Assembly: GCA_016779205.1 (NCBI GenBank) | Contig: JADHOC010000005.1 | Coordinates: forward strand, 145,839-209,838 | Source: Planctomycetota bacterium | GTDB lineage: Bacteria; Planctomycetota; UBA1135; GCA-002686595 | DNA length: 64,000 nt | Direction: 5' to 3' | Shown here: in pieces, positions 27,575 through 36,254 of the stretch | Position numbering within the stretch: position 1 is the stretch's first letter | Layout of the letters: every line of letters begins with the position of its first letter | The notes under the pieces: model-generated | Told to the model about the DNA's origin: nothing | Databases searched by the model: none | What the model saw: only the letters and a program-made list of their open reading frames with translations | Position numbers and translations under genes: made by a program

Positions 27575-29151
27575 CGGAAGTAGATGCGGCGGGTCACCTT
27601 GACCCCCCGGCACACGGGGCAGGAGGCGACGCTCGCGGTCTCACCGCTGAGGACCGTCCCGGTCACCAGCAGCTGCAGGGCGCCGAGCCCGCCGCAGGTC
27701 TTGCAGGGCTTCAGGCTCGCCCGCGGGCGGATCTCGAAGTCCCCGGACTCCTCGAGGTAGTAGGACATCAGCCAGAGGGAGCGCCCGTTCACGGTCCAGT
27801 CCTCCCAGAAGGTCTGGGCCACATCCTCCTCGTCGTCCGAGGCCTGGTTGCGGCGGGAGATCTTCTGGTTCTCGAGGTAGCGCTTGATGCGATCCTCGAT
27901 GGCCTTGCGCTGCTCGTCGACGGCCGACACCGCGCTCTCCGCGGCCGCCGCGGGGTTGTCCCCGTTGGCGCCAGCCCGGTCCTCGCCGAGGAGCCAGGTC
28001 CCCAGGCCATAGGTGGACGACTCGTAGCGGCCGCGGTCCCGCTCCTCCCAGAGGCGAAGCACGTCGTCCTCGGAGATGGCGCTCGTGACCCGGTCCTGTA
28101 CGTCCGCCAGGACCTGTGCGGCGATGGCCTGGCTGGCCTCCTCGGTCGCCCAGGTGCGCGCCGCCTCGAAGTTGTCGGTCCGCGCCGCCTCACGGGTGAG
28201 CTTGCGGGTGTGGTACTTCCAGCGGGAGCGGACGAGGTCCTTGGCGACCTCGTCGCGATCGAGCAGGAGCTTGGCCTCCTGCTTGCGAGCGTCGGCGAGG
28301 AGGCTGCTGCCGGCGTACTTGGTGGGGAACGCCTGCAGGAGGGCCAGCGCGTCATCGAAGCGCTTGCGCTTGCGCAGGCGGTCCGCGGTCCGCAGGTACT
28401 CGATCTGCTCCTGGTTGTCGGCCTTGATGCGGGCGCTCGCGAGCATCCCCTGGACCTTCAAGAGGTCCTCGGTCAGCCCGAGCTCCACCGCCGCCTCGTA
28501 GTGCTTCACCGCGTTCGTGAAGTCCAGGATGCCCTCACACCGCCGGGCGAGGTCGAGCTGGGAGGTCGCCGAGGTCTCGTCCGCCTCGGAGGAGAACTGG
28601 GTGTAGAGCTCCTCCCGGCCGTAGACGTCGAGGGCCGGGAGGCGGACGCCGGACTCGATCCCGCGCACCCGGCGCTTGGGGACCATCTGGAGGTTGCCGT
28701 CCGTCTTGACGAGGAACGAGTCCCCTTCCCGGGAGACGATCACCCCCTCCACGGTCCCGCCGCCCTCGAGGAGCAGGCGCTCCGCGTCGACGTAGACCTC
28801 CTCGGCCTCGACCTCCACGTAGCCATAGTCCGTGCGGAGCTGGTCCGACTGGCGCGGGTCCAGCAGGGACCAGGGCACGCGGACCTCGCCGCCGTTGTCC
28901 AGCCGCTGGAAGAGGAAGCCGATGGTGTCGTGCTCGCCGATGGCCCCCCACTGAATCCGCCCATCGCGGAGTTTGAGCATGATCACGTCCTCCGCCGCCG
29001 GCGGCGCGGGGATCGCGAACAGCTCCTCCTGGAGCGGAGCCGGCGCGGCGCCGGTCTCCTGCCCCCACTGCGCCAGCACGTGGGCGGTGGCTCCGACACA
29101 GGCGACGCAGGCCACGAGGGCGACCCTTCGGATTCCGTTGGCGTTCATCAT
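27571..29151 (-). CDS. Exported helical-repeat protein with C-terminal CxxC (zinc-ribbon-like) cluster
   Basis: 526 residues from the ATG at 29151, with GAGAAG just upstream. A signal peptide (about 1-27, VALVACVACVGATAHVLA) is followed by a beta-rich region (about 30-150) that resembles SH3-like repeats around VEGVIVSREGDSFLVKTDG. A long helical TPR-type region follows (about 165-390). The tail has four cysteines as CKTCGG and CPVCRG, spaced like half of a DnaJ zinc finger. Four reduced CxxC cysteines are unusual for a secreted protein. They may bind metal or a heme, or form disulfides; the motif is not CxxCH. The downstream lipoprotein gene overlaps, so they act in one operon. Function unknown. 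Confidence 0.75.
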   Translation of the reverse strand: MMNANGIRRVALVACVACVGATAHVLAQWGQETGAAPAPLQEELFAIPAPPAAEDVIMLKLRDGRIQWGAIGEHDTIGFLFQRLDNGGEVRVPWSLLDPRQSDQLRTDYGYVEVEAEEVYVDAERLLLEGGGTVEGVIVSREGDSFLVKTDGNLQMVPKRRVRGIESGVRLPALDVYGREELYTQFSSEADETSATSQLDLARRCEGILDFTNAVKHYEAAVELGLTEDLLKVQGMLASARIKADNQEQIEYLRTADRLRKRKRFDDALALLQAFPTKYAGSSLLADARKQEAKLLLDRDEVAKDLVRSRWKYHTRKLTREAARTDNFEAARTWATEEASQAIAAQVLADVQDRVTSAISEDDVLRLWEERDRGRYESSTYGLGTWLLGEDRAGANGDNPAAAAESAVSAVDEQRKAIEDRIKRYLENQKISRRNQASDDEEDVAQTFWEDWTVNGRSLWLMSYYLEESGDFEIRPRASLKPCKTCGGLGALQLLVTGTVLSGETASVASCPVCRGVKVTRRIYFR

Positions 29152-29200
29152 GCTTCTCACTCTCTTCTCTCAGTGGCGGGCGCCTGAGGGGCGCCGGGGC

Positions 29201-29206
29201 ATTGTA
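29201..29206 (-). promoter_or_regulatory. Possible -10 element upstream of the exported CxxC protein gene
   Basis: TACAAT on the minus strand lies 50 nt before the start codon, in the 133-nt gap after the pseudopilin operon. The match to the -10 consensus is good, but no -35 can be seen. It would let this gene be expressed independently of the upstream operon. Confidence 0.35.
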
Positions 29207-29293
29207 GGTCAGGCCAGGCGGGCGGGAGGGGCGCCGGGCCGGTGTGGGGTGGGTTGCTGTGGATGCGTTGGGGGGTCCTGACGCGGCAGGTGA

Positions 29294-29764
29294 TCAGCGG
29301 ACGAACCGGCGCCTCATCCGAGCGCCGAAGGGGACCTCGCGCAGCATGATGGTGGTCCACCTCGCCGCGCGCTCGACCCCGGAGGAGGACCAGGTCACGA
29401 CCAGCTCGACCACGTACTCGCGCGGCACCCCCTGGGGGTCCAGCATCTCGCTGTTCGGGATGGCGTTGACCGTGTAGCGCACGTCCGGACGACCCGGCAC
29501 CGGGCGGTCGACGATCAGGGCGGGCTCCCCCACCGTGCCGTCGGCGCGGAGCTCGAAGAGGTTCTCCTCGAGGTCGTTGATGAGCGCCTCGACGGCCGTC
29601 GCCGACAGGGAGCGGAGCTCGGCGTTGCGCACCACCGCCGCCCCGAAGTTGAAGACGCCGAGGATCATCGACATCCCCGCGGCCAGCAGGCTGGCGGAGA
29701 GGATCACCTCGAGCAGGGTGAAGCCCGCGCGTCGGGCGTCGTGGTTCCGGGGAGAGCCCATCAT
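29294..29764 (-). CDS. Pseudopilin, GspI-like
   Basis: 156 residues. The prepilin-peptidase signature is at the N-terminus: cleavage after Gly14, then FTLLEVILSASLLAAGMSMILG with Glu at mature position 5. The rest is a small globular domain (about 50-150) of the size seen in minor pseudopilins I and J. It is the last gene of the pseudopilus operon, and its ATG overlaps the GspJ stop as ATGA. In type II secretion GspI, J and K form the tip complex that starts pseudopilus assembly. The I assignment rests on size, position after J and hydrophobic segment, not on a specific motif. Confidence 0.82.
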   Translation of the reverse strand: MMGSPRNHDARRAGFTLLEVILSASLLAAGMSMILGVFNFGAAVVRNAELRSLSATAVEALINDLEENLFELRADGTVGEPALIVDRPVPGRPDVRYTVNAIPNSEMLDPQGVPREYVVELVVTWSSSGVERAARWTTIMLREVPFGARMRRRFVR

Positions 29765-31014
29765 CGGTCGTCTCCGCTGGAGAGCATCCAGTTGTCCTCG
29801 TGGAGCGCGATCGGGAGGTCCATGTCGATCGGCTGTCCGAAGAGGACGCGGGACTCCATGGGGAGGCGCCGCCGCTCCGTCCCGCGGGTCGCGCGGCGCA
29901 CGACCGCCCGGTCACCGACCACTCGCTTGAGCTCCATCCACTCCCCCGCCACGAGGAGGTGCCCCCCCACCGCAGGGCGCAGCGCGGCCCCGTTGGTGAC
30001 GGTGAAGAACTCCGCGGAAGGCTCCACCGAGTCCAGCAACCGAGGGGCCCGGTCGAAGTCACCCGGGCGCTGGAGCTCCAGCTCGACGCGGATCCGCCGC
30101 GGCAGCAGCGGGCGGCTCCCCGCCCGCCGCATGCCCACCGCCGGTTCATTCCAGACGGTCAGGTCCGGGTCCGGCCGCGCGAGGCGCCAGGCGTCCCAAG
30201 AGGTCGCGGCGCCCGCGGCGTTCCGCTCGATGCCCCAGCCAGAGCGGCCGTTCTCCCCCGGGGTCAGGCGCGTGGTCTGGGTCGCCATCAGCGGCCGCAT
30301 CCAGAGCACCCCCCGCGCCACCTCGCGGGCCATGGAGAGGTCCGGCATCCCGGTGCGGTCGAAGGCCGAGTCGGAGAGCAGCACCGCAGGCGTGTCCGGC
30401 GTGTGCACCCGCTCCGAGCGGTAGAGCACCCCGGTGTACCGCCGGTCTCCCTCGCGCCCCTCAGGCACCACCGCATAGAGGACCTCGACGAGCCGGGAGG
30501 CCCGCAGGTCCGGCGCCCCCAGGAGGCCGAGGGACGCCTGCTCTGCGCTGACGCCGGCGGCCTTGAGGAGCTCGGACTCCGCCAGGGCCTCCTCCAGCTT
30601 CTGGGCGTCATCTCCCAGGGCCAAGGCGATGCGGTCGCGCTCCGCCCGGGCCTCCATCGCGAGCCGGCGGCGCTCGATGCGCGCCACCTCGCTGGCCGCC
30701 GCGTCGCGCAGGAAGCGCATCCGCGGGAGATAGCGCTCCACCTGCCCGTCGCGCTCCACGTCGAAGACCTCCCAGTCCACGAGCAGGTCTCCCTGCTCCC
30801 CGCCGTGGATCTGGCGCAGGTCCGTGCCGAGCAGCGACAGGACCGCAGAGCCCTCCTCGCGCGCCTGCCGAACGGTCTCCCCTCGCGTCCACAGGGATAG
30901 CGTCGTGTCCACGATGGACACCGTGGCGGCGACCACGATGGAGGCCAACCCGGTGGCGAGGATGAGCTCGGCGAGGGTGACCCCTGCGCGGCGAGTGTGG
31001 AGGGCGGCCCTCAT
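29761..31014 (-). CDS. Pseudopilin, GspJ-like, enlarged
   Basis: 417 residues from the ATG at 31014, overlapping the giant K-like gene as ATGA. N-terminal TRRAGVTLAELILATGLASIVVAATVSIVD is a type IV pilin signal with Val instead of Phe at mature position 1 and Glu at position 5. GspJ proteins are usually around 200 residues. The additional length includes a charged helical insertion (about residues 95-150, rich in Glu, Arg and Ala) and a C-terminal part. The beta-rich body has RYTGVLYRSERVHTPD and RIRVELELQRPGDFDRAPR. It should sit at the pseudopilus tip with the I- and K-like proteins. Confidence 0.82.
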   Translation of the reverse strand: MRAALHTRRAGVTLAELILATGLASIVVAATVSIVDTTLSLWTRGETVRQAREEGSAVLSLLGTDLRQIHGGEQGDLLVDWEVFDVERDGQVERYLPRMRFLRDAAASEVARIERRRLAMEARAERDRIALALGDDAQKLEEALAESELLKAAGVSAEQASLGLLGAPDLRASRLVEVLYAVVPEGREGDRRYTGVLYRSERVHTPDTPAVLLSDSAFDRTGMPDLSMAREVARGVLWMRPLMATQTTRLTPGENGRSGWGIERNAAGAATSWDAWRLARPDPDLTVWNEPAVGMRRAGSRPLLPRRIRVELELQRPGDFDRAPRLLDSVEPSAEFFTVTNGAALRPAVGGHLLVAGEWMELKRVVGDRAVVRRATRGTERRRLPMESRVLFGQPIDMDLPIALHEDNWMLSSGDDR

Positions 31015-34000
31015 CGATCCGTGCTCCTCATCACGCGGCCCGGCGCCGAGTACGTCACCCCGAGCAGGTCGAAGCGCGGGGTCTGCTTCCAGCCGTGCTG
31101 GAGCCCGAATTCCGGGTCGAAGGCGCCCTGGCTGTACCTCGCGAACACGCGCCACTCCATGCGGTCCGCCTGGATCCCGATCGGGATCAGGTCGTCCGCC
31201 TTGGTTCCGTCCTCGAGAAGCACCAGGCCAGGGGTCTCCTCCGGGTCGGCGTCCCACGGCACGTCGGCGCCGCGTTGGAGCACGACCAGCTCGACCCCGC
31301 CCACGCCGGGCTCCTCGCCCTGCCAGGTCACGCCGGCCCACCAGGCGCCGGGCTGGTCGACGTGGAGGCCGAAGTACCCGAGCTCCGGCCCATCGAAGCG
31401 GGGCGCGTAGCGGTCCCAGTAGCGGCAGGGGAAGAGGACCACCGGGGTCCCCGAGGCGTACCCACCGGGCAGGGTGCCGAACCGGCCACGGAAGGCCCCC
31501 GGCCCGATCCCGTCCTCCTCGCCATCGTCGTCCGCGGTCCGCGGCATGATGAGGGCGCCCCCCTGGACGCGGGTCCAGTGGATCAGCTCCGAGCCGATGA
31601 GCGCGGTGCCCTGGGACGGGAACCCCTCGGTGGAGGTGAGCGGGATGACCGCGTCGCCCGGCGTGATCGACCCGGCCAGGGCCGAGCAGCGCCACCCCTC
31701 GAGCCAGTGCACCGCCTCGGTCACCTCGTGGGCCTGGGGCCGGGTCCCGAGCAGCCCTCGGCCCCCCGGCGCCACGGTGATGGACCCGCTGCCGGCGGCC
31801 GAAGCGGTGAAGGCGATGATCTCCTCGCCCACGGCGACGAGGCCGCCGCTGTCGGGGAAGGCGCCGAGGGGCGACCCTTGCTGCCCCACCAGTCCGCTGG
31901 CCGTCCGGACCACGTTCTCCTGGATCTGCAGGGACTGGTCCGTCTCTCCGACCCGCGCCGACAGCAACAGGGCGCCGCCCGCAGCGTGCACGGCGGGCTG
32001 GGACCCACCCCACCCCGCGTTGGCCACGGGGCTACCGAAGACGATCTCGTCCACCGTCGCGGAGGCCACGCCGAAGTCCGCGAGGCCTCCCGCGCCGGCG
32101 CCGATGGTCACCGTCCGCCCCGACCGAGGCATCTCGCCGCTGGGGAACTTGACCATCCGGCCGAGGTAGCGTGGGTCGCTGATGATGCCGCCTGTCGCGC
32201 CGCCACTCCCCGGGCTCGTGGGGGTCAGCACGGGGCCTTCGTAGGCGACGTAGCAGGCGTTGCCGAGGGCGAAGCCGCCCTGGGGTTCCACGCTGGAGGC
32301 CACGGCGGTGGCCACCAGGGACTCCGGCTGCGATTCGAACCCGTGGACCACCCGGGCCGGGGCCGGGTAGTGGGCCCGGTGGATCGTCACCGGATAGCCA
32401 AGGGCACCGAGGTCCCCGTCGACGATGAACACGGCGTCCTTGGCGCCGGGCCGGCCGCGCTCGAAGGCGAGGTCGGGCACGGCAAACTGGACCACCGGGA
32501 GGACCGGGACGCCCGAGGGGTGGGTGCCGATGCTGGTCCCGAGGGCGCCGCGGAAGTTCAGGATGCTCGCCACCGCGCGGGACAGCGGGAAGTTCTCGTT
32601 CGGGTCCTCGCCTCGGCTGGGGTCCCAGTCCGTGCCCGCCACCGACGTCTCCACCTCCGGAGCGTGGGCGACGGTCATGGCGACCGGCGACGAGGAGGTC
32701 GAGGGGGACTCGGCCGCGCCGACGGACTCCCCCATCCCGGCTCCCACGCCTGCGCCCGGCCCGACGCCACCCGCTCCGGCGCCGCCCGCTCCAACGCCGC
32801 CGGCACCGGGCCCCGCGCCGCCGCCGCCAGCTCCTTGGACCTCGGCGTCACCGAGGGAGTGGAGCATGTTGTGGACGCGGGTCAGGGTGCCGGGGTCCGA
32901 ACGGACCAGCTGGGAGGCGGCGAGGTCGATCTCGTCGTAGCGGATCCACTCGGTCTGCTCGCCGTCATCGAGGCGTGTGATCTGCGCGAACTGCGACTGC
33001 CCGGTGGTGGGCTGGGCGAAGCTCAGGTCGGAGGCCCCCGGGACGCCGATGGAGATCGGGTAGCAGAACGTCGACATCTGGAGCAGCTCGTCCCCGTCGT
33101 ACGCCGTCCCCGTGGCGCCGCCCACCAGGATCTGAACGTCCCAGGAGAACACGAAGGCGTGGGCGCCCCCGAGGTTCCCGTCGGGGTCCTCCTGCTCGGT
33201 GATGCGCTGCAGCTCCACGTTGCGCCCGACCACCTGGAGCTGATTCCCCGAGTACCCGGAGTAACGGATGACCTCCATGCCGCCGACCGTGGCGCCGTCG
33301 GGGCTGTTGGGGTCGAGCCCGTTGACGGGCCCGAGCCGCGGCCCCGAGAGAATGGCGTAGCCGCCGTTGGGGTTGAACCCCGCCATGAGGTCGGTGCCCT
33401 CCGGATCCGCCTCCGGCGCATCGCCCAGGGCCAGGGTCAGGGGGCCGAGGACCTCGGGTCCCCAGCCGCGGCCCACCGTGATCGGGCCGAAGGGCCCCTG
33501 CACCTGGACAGGCTCGAGGGAGTTGTCGCCCGGGAGGCCGACGGCTTGACCCACGCGGAAGGGGCCGAGCTCCCCGGGGAGCACGGACTGGCCCGAGGGC
33601 ACGTTGCGCGTGAGGGGGAGGCTGTAGCCGTAGTGGACCACCGGGGTCCCCACCCCGTAGCTGCCGGTGATGACCGCCGCCGCCTGGGCCACGGGCGTCG
33701 CGGAGTCGGAGCCCTCCACGTCAAAGCGGACCCGTGACAGTCGGCCGCCGAATCCGGCGTTGGGCCCGACGAACTCGTGCTGCACGAGGAACGACGTCTC
33801 GCTGGACACCGTGGCCTCGATGATCTCGTTGCCGATGCGCAGGGCGCAGACCGGCGGGAAGCCCTCGGTGGACTCCACGAGGATCGTGCCGTCTCCGGTT
33901 CCCACGGGGCCCGCGAGCCGCGTCATGCCCAGACGCTCCACCCCCGTGGCGTTGCCGTTGACCAGCATGTTCATCTGGTCCGGCCGGTTCCCGCGCACGT

Positions 34001-36254
34001 CCACGGAGATGTGGCTCCAGACCCCGATGGGCAGGCCGGGGATCCCGGCGCCGCTCGCGATCGGGTAGCGGAGCTCGGAGACCTCCTGGAACGCGGTGTC
34101 CCGGTGGTCCCCCATGCCGTCGAGGACTCGTAGCACGAGGTTGTCCCCCGACATCCCCAGGACGACGCGGTCCGAGGCGTCGGTACGGTCCCCGACCGAC
34201 ATGATCGTCCCGTCGCCGCCGCTCTCCGGTCGGACCCACATGGAGACGTTGAGGGGCGCGAGTACGTCCGGGGCGAGGCGCCCCGTCCAGCTCACCATCT
34301 CGTCCGTGGTCTCCAGGGTGACCGTCTCGTCCGGCAGGTAGCGCCCCTCGAGGGTGCGGCTCTCCTGGTCGAAGTGCATGATCCGCCCGGCCGTGAACTG
34401 GGTCCCCTCCACGCGGATCGGGTCCAGCTGAACGAAGCCGTCCTCCTCCCGGGAGGCGAAGGTCCGCACGGGAGGCACGGGGTTGCCGTCCCCGTCGACC
34501 ACGGGCTCGCTGATCCCGGGGATGTAGCTCTGCCCGTCGAGGGTTCCGAGGTTCGGGATGAGCCGTGAGGGCGGCGTCACGCCTCCGTCATAGCGCCCGG
34601 TGGTCTCGGGGCCGGTGAGCCAGTAGGGCGCGGAGCGCGTCAGGCGGAACTGGTCCTCGAAGTCCTCCTGGCGGGCGACGACCGTGAGCAGCTCCTCCAT
34701 CTGGGGGACCACGAGCTCGAGGCGGTCCCGCGCGCCGCTGGCCCGGGCGATCCCGCTCTCGGCGCTCACGTTGGCGCGCAGCTCCAGCTCGAACACCTGC
34801 CGCGAGGTGAAGCCGAAGGGCATGGTCGCGAAGCCGAGCCGGGCGTCGTTGGCGTTGAGCCCGTTCATGTAGAGGGCCGCCGCATCCCGGGGATCATCGA
34901 GGATCGACCCGTCACCCTCGAACACCGCGGGGACCACCGGGGCGTCGCTGGGCAGGACATCGATGCCGCCGGCCGGGAACACCAGCCGCTCGGCGAAGTC
35001 CTCCATTCCCGTGAAGGGTCGGGACTCCATGACCGTCGCGGCCAGGCTGCGCGCCTCACGCTCGTCGATCCGGTGGTTCTGCCCGAGGAGCGTCAGGTTG
35101 GTGAACAGCGCCACCAGCACCTCGCGGGGCGCCGTGTTGATGTTCACGGGCCGGCGCGCGAGGACCTCCACGGTGGTCAGGAACGCCTCGTAGTCGTTGT
35201 CCAGCACCCGGTCCACGTAGACCCGCCCATCCCGGCCGCGCTGGATGATCACCCGCAGCTCGGAGTTGACGCCGTCCGAGATCCGCACGGTGCTCCCCAC
35301 CCCCATCCAGCGGCCCTGCTCGGGCCGGAAGGACAGGGCGAGCCCCGCCTGGAGCGGGCTCACAAGGCGCGTCGCCCGCTGCCAGACCGGGCCGGCGCTG
35401 AGGCCCCCGTGGGCCGTGGCGGTCCTCCGCAGCAGGAGCAGCGACGCCTCGTCGAAGCCGCCCGAGAGGGCGAACTGGTCCGCCGCCCTGATCTCGTCGA
35501 GGGTCGAGATGGCCTGGGGCTCCCCGTCTGCCGACAGGGTGCGCCAGATGGCCGGAGCGAAGGCCTGCTGACCGAGCACCGCCGCTCCGACCCCGTGGGT
35601 GGAGGGAGGCCGCGGCCCGGTGGTCTGCCAGGCCCCCTCGTCGTCCTGCACGGTCCCGAGCCCTCGCTCGGACACCATCTGGGCGCTCTCGTCCTTCTTG
35701 TCCGGGTCGCCCAGCCGGATCAGCTCGCCGTCCACCGACACGACCGTGCCCGGAGCGAAGTCGCTGCCGCCCGCGAGGGTGAGCGAGTCGCCACCGCCGC
35801 TCGTGGGAGCGCCGAGGCGCGCCACCTGACCCAGGAGGTTGCCCAGGACGTGGGGAGACGCGCTGTTGAGGTCCACGAGCCCGGCCACGTCCACCACGCC
35901 CAGCCCGAAGGCGACCCCGTTGGGGTCCGCGGGATCGAAGACCCCGGCGGGGAAGTCCATGGACACCTGCACCTCGTCCAGGCCGTCGTAGTAGGGCGTG
36001 GGATCGAGGGCGGGGTGGGTCTGATCGAGGCTCAGCCGCGCGTGCCTGCCGGCGGCGTCCAGGGCGAGGCGCAGCTGCACGTCGTTCTTCTCGAACTCGC
36101 TCGCCGCGTCCGCGTTGCGCGCGGTCGCGAGGAACGGCGCGGTCAGGGCGAAGAGCGCCAGCAGGATGAAGAGGACGAGCACCAGCACGAAGCCCTCTTC
36201 GGCGGGCGCGGCGCAGGACCGGCGGACGGCGGTGCGGTGGACCGGGCTCCTCAT
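31011..36254 (-). CDS. Giant GspK-like pseudopilin with embedded LamG domain
   Basis: 1747 residues; ordinary GspK is about 300. The N-terminus (AEEGFVLVLVLFILLALFALTAPF) has a cleavable Gly21-Phe22 junction and, like GspK, no Glu at mature position 5. Two helix-hairpin-helix-like motifs typical of the GspK alpha domain occur: VDLNSASPHVLGNLL (about 127) and VNINTAPREVLVALF (about 367). A LamG/concanavalin-like domain follows (about 640-790; SMWVRPESGGDGTIMSVGD and IGVWSHISVDVRGN). Long beta-rich repeats with 'IGNEIIEATV' and 'IGSELIHWTRV' strands fill the rest, broken by a Gly/Ala/Pro low-complexity hinge (about 1140-1178). Both ends overlap neighbours as ATGA. It may be a tip-located adhesin or a cargo fused to the tip pseudopilin (inference). 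Confidence 0.8.
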   Translation of the reverse strand: MRSPVHRTAVRRSCAAPAEEGFVLVLVLFILLALFALTAPFLATARNADAASEFEKNDVQLRLALDAAGRHARLSLDQTHPALDPTPYYDGLDEVQVSMDFPAGVFDPADPNGVAFGLGVVDVAGLVDLNSASPHVLGNLLGQVARLGAPTSGGGDSLTLAGGSDFAPGTVVSVDGELIRLGDPDKKDESAQMVSERGLGTVQDDEGAWQTTGPRPPSTHGVGAAVLGQQAFAPAIWRTLSADGEPQAISTLDEIRAADQFALSGGFDEASLLLLRRTATAHGGLSAGPVWQRATRLVSPLQAGLALSFRPEQGRWMGVGSTVRISDGVNSELRVIIQRGRDGRVYVDRVLDNDYEAFLTTVEVLARRPVNINTAPREVLVALFTNLTLLGQNHRIDEREARSLAATVMESRPFTGMEDFAERLVFPAGGIDVLPSDAPVVPAVFEGDGSILDDPRDAAALYMNGLNANDARLGFATMPFGFTSRQVFELELRANVSAESGIARASGARDRLELVVPQMEELLTVVARQEDFEDQFRLTRSAPYWLTGPETTGRYDGGVTPPSRLIPNLGTLDGQSYIPGISEPVVDGDGNPVPPVRTFASREEDGFVQLDPIRVEGTQFTAGRIMHFDQESRTLEGRYLPDETVTLETTDEMVSWTGRLAPDVLAPLNVSMWVRPESGGDGTIMSVGDRTDASDRVVLGMSGDNLVLRVLDGMGDHRDTAFQEVSELRYPIASGAGIPGLPIGVWSHISVDVRGNRPDQMNMLVNGNATGVERLGMTRLAGPVGTGDGTILVESTEGFPPVCALRIGNEIIEATVSSETSFLVQHEFVGPNAGFGGRLSRVRFDVEGSDSATPVAQAAAVITGSYGVGTPVVHYGYSLPLTRNVPSGQSVLPGELGPFRVGQAVGLPGDNSLEPVQVQGPFGPITVGRGWGPEVLGPLTLALGDAPEADPEGTDLMAGFNPNGGYAILSGPRLGPVNGLDPNSPDGATVGGMEVIRYSGYSGNQLQVVGRNVELQRITEQEDPDGNLGGAHAFVFSWDVQILVGGATGTAYDGDELLQMSTFCYPISIGVPGASDLSFAQPTTGQSQFAQITRLDDGEQTEWIRYDEIDLAASQLVRSDPGTLTRVHNMLHSLGDAEVQGAGGGGAGPGAGGVGAGGAGAGGVGPGAGVGAGMGESVGAAESPSTSSSPVAMTVAHAPEVETSVAGTDWDPSRGEDPNENFPLSRAVASILNFRGALGTSIGTHPSGVPVLPVVQFAVPDLAFERGRPGAKDAVFIVDGDLGALGYPVTIHRAHYPAPARVVHGFESQPESLVATAVASSVEPQGGFALGNACYVAYEGPVLTPTSPGSGGATGGIISDPRYLGRMVKFPSGEMPRSGRTVTIGAGAGGLADFGVASATVDEIVFGSPVANAGWGGSQPAVHAAGGALLLSARVGETDQSLQIQENVVRTASGLVGQQGSPLGAFPDSGGLVAVGEEIIAFTASAAGSGSITVAPGGRGLLGTRPQAHEVTEAVHWLEGWRCSALAGSITPGDAVIPLTSTEGFPSQGTALIGSELIHWTRVQGGALIMPRTADDDGEEDGIGPGAFRGRFGTLPGGYASGTPVVLFPCRYWDRYAPRFDGPELGYFGLHVDQPGAWWAGVTWQGEEPGVGGVELVVLQRGADVPWDADPEETPGLVLLEDGTKADDLIPIGIQADRMEWRVFARYSQGAFDPEFGLQHGWKQTPRFDLLGVTYSAPGRVMRSTDR

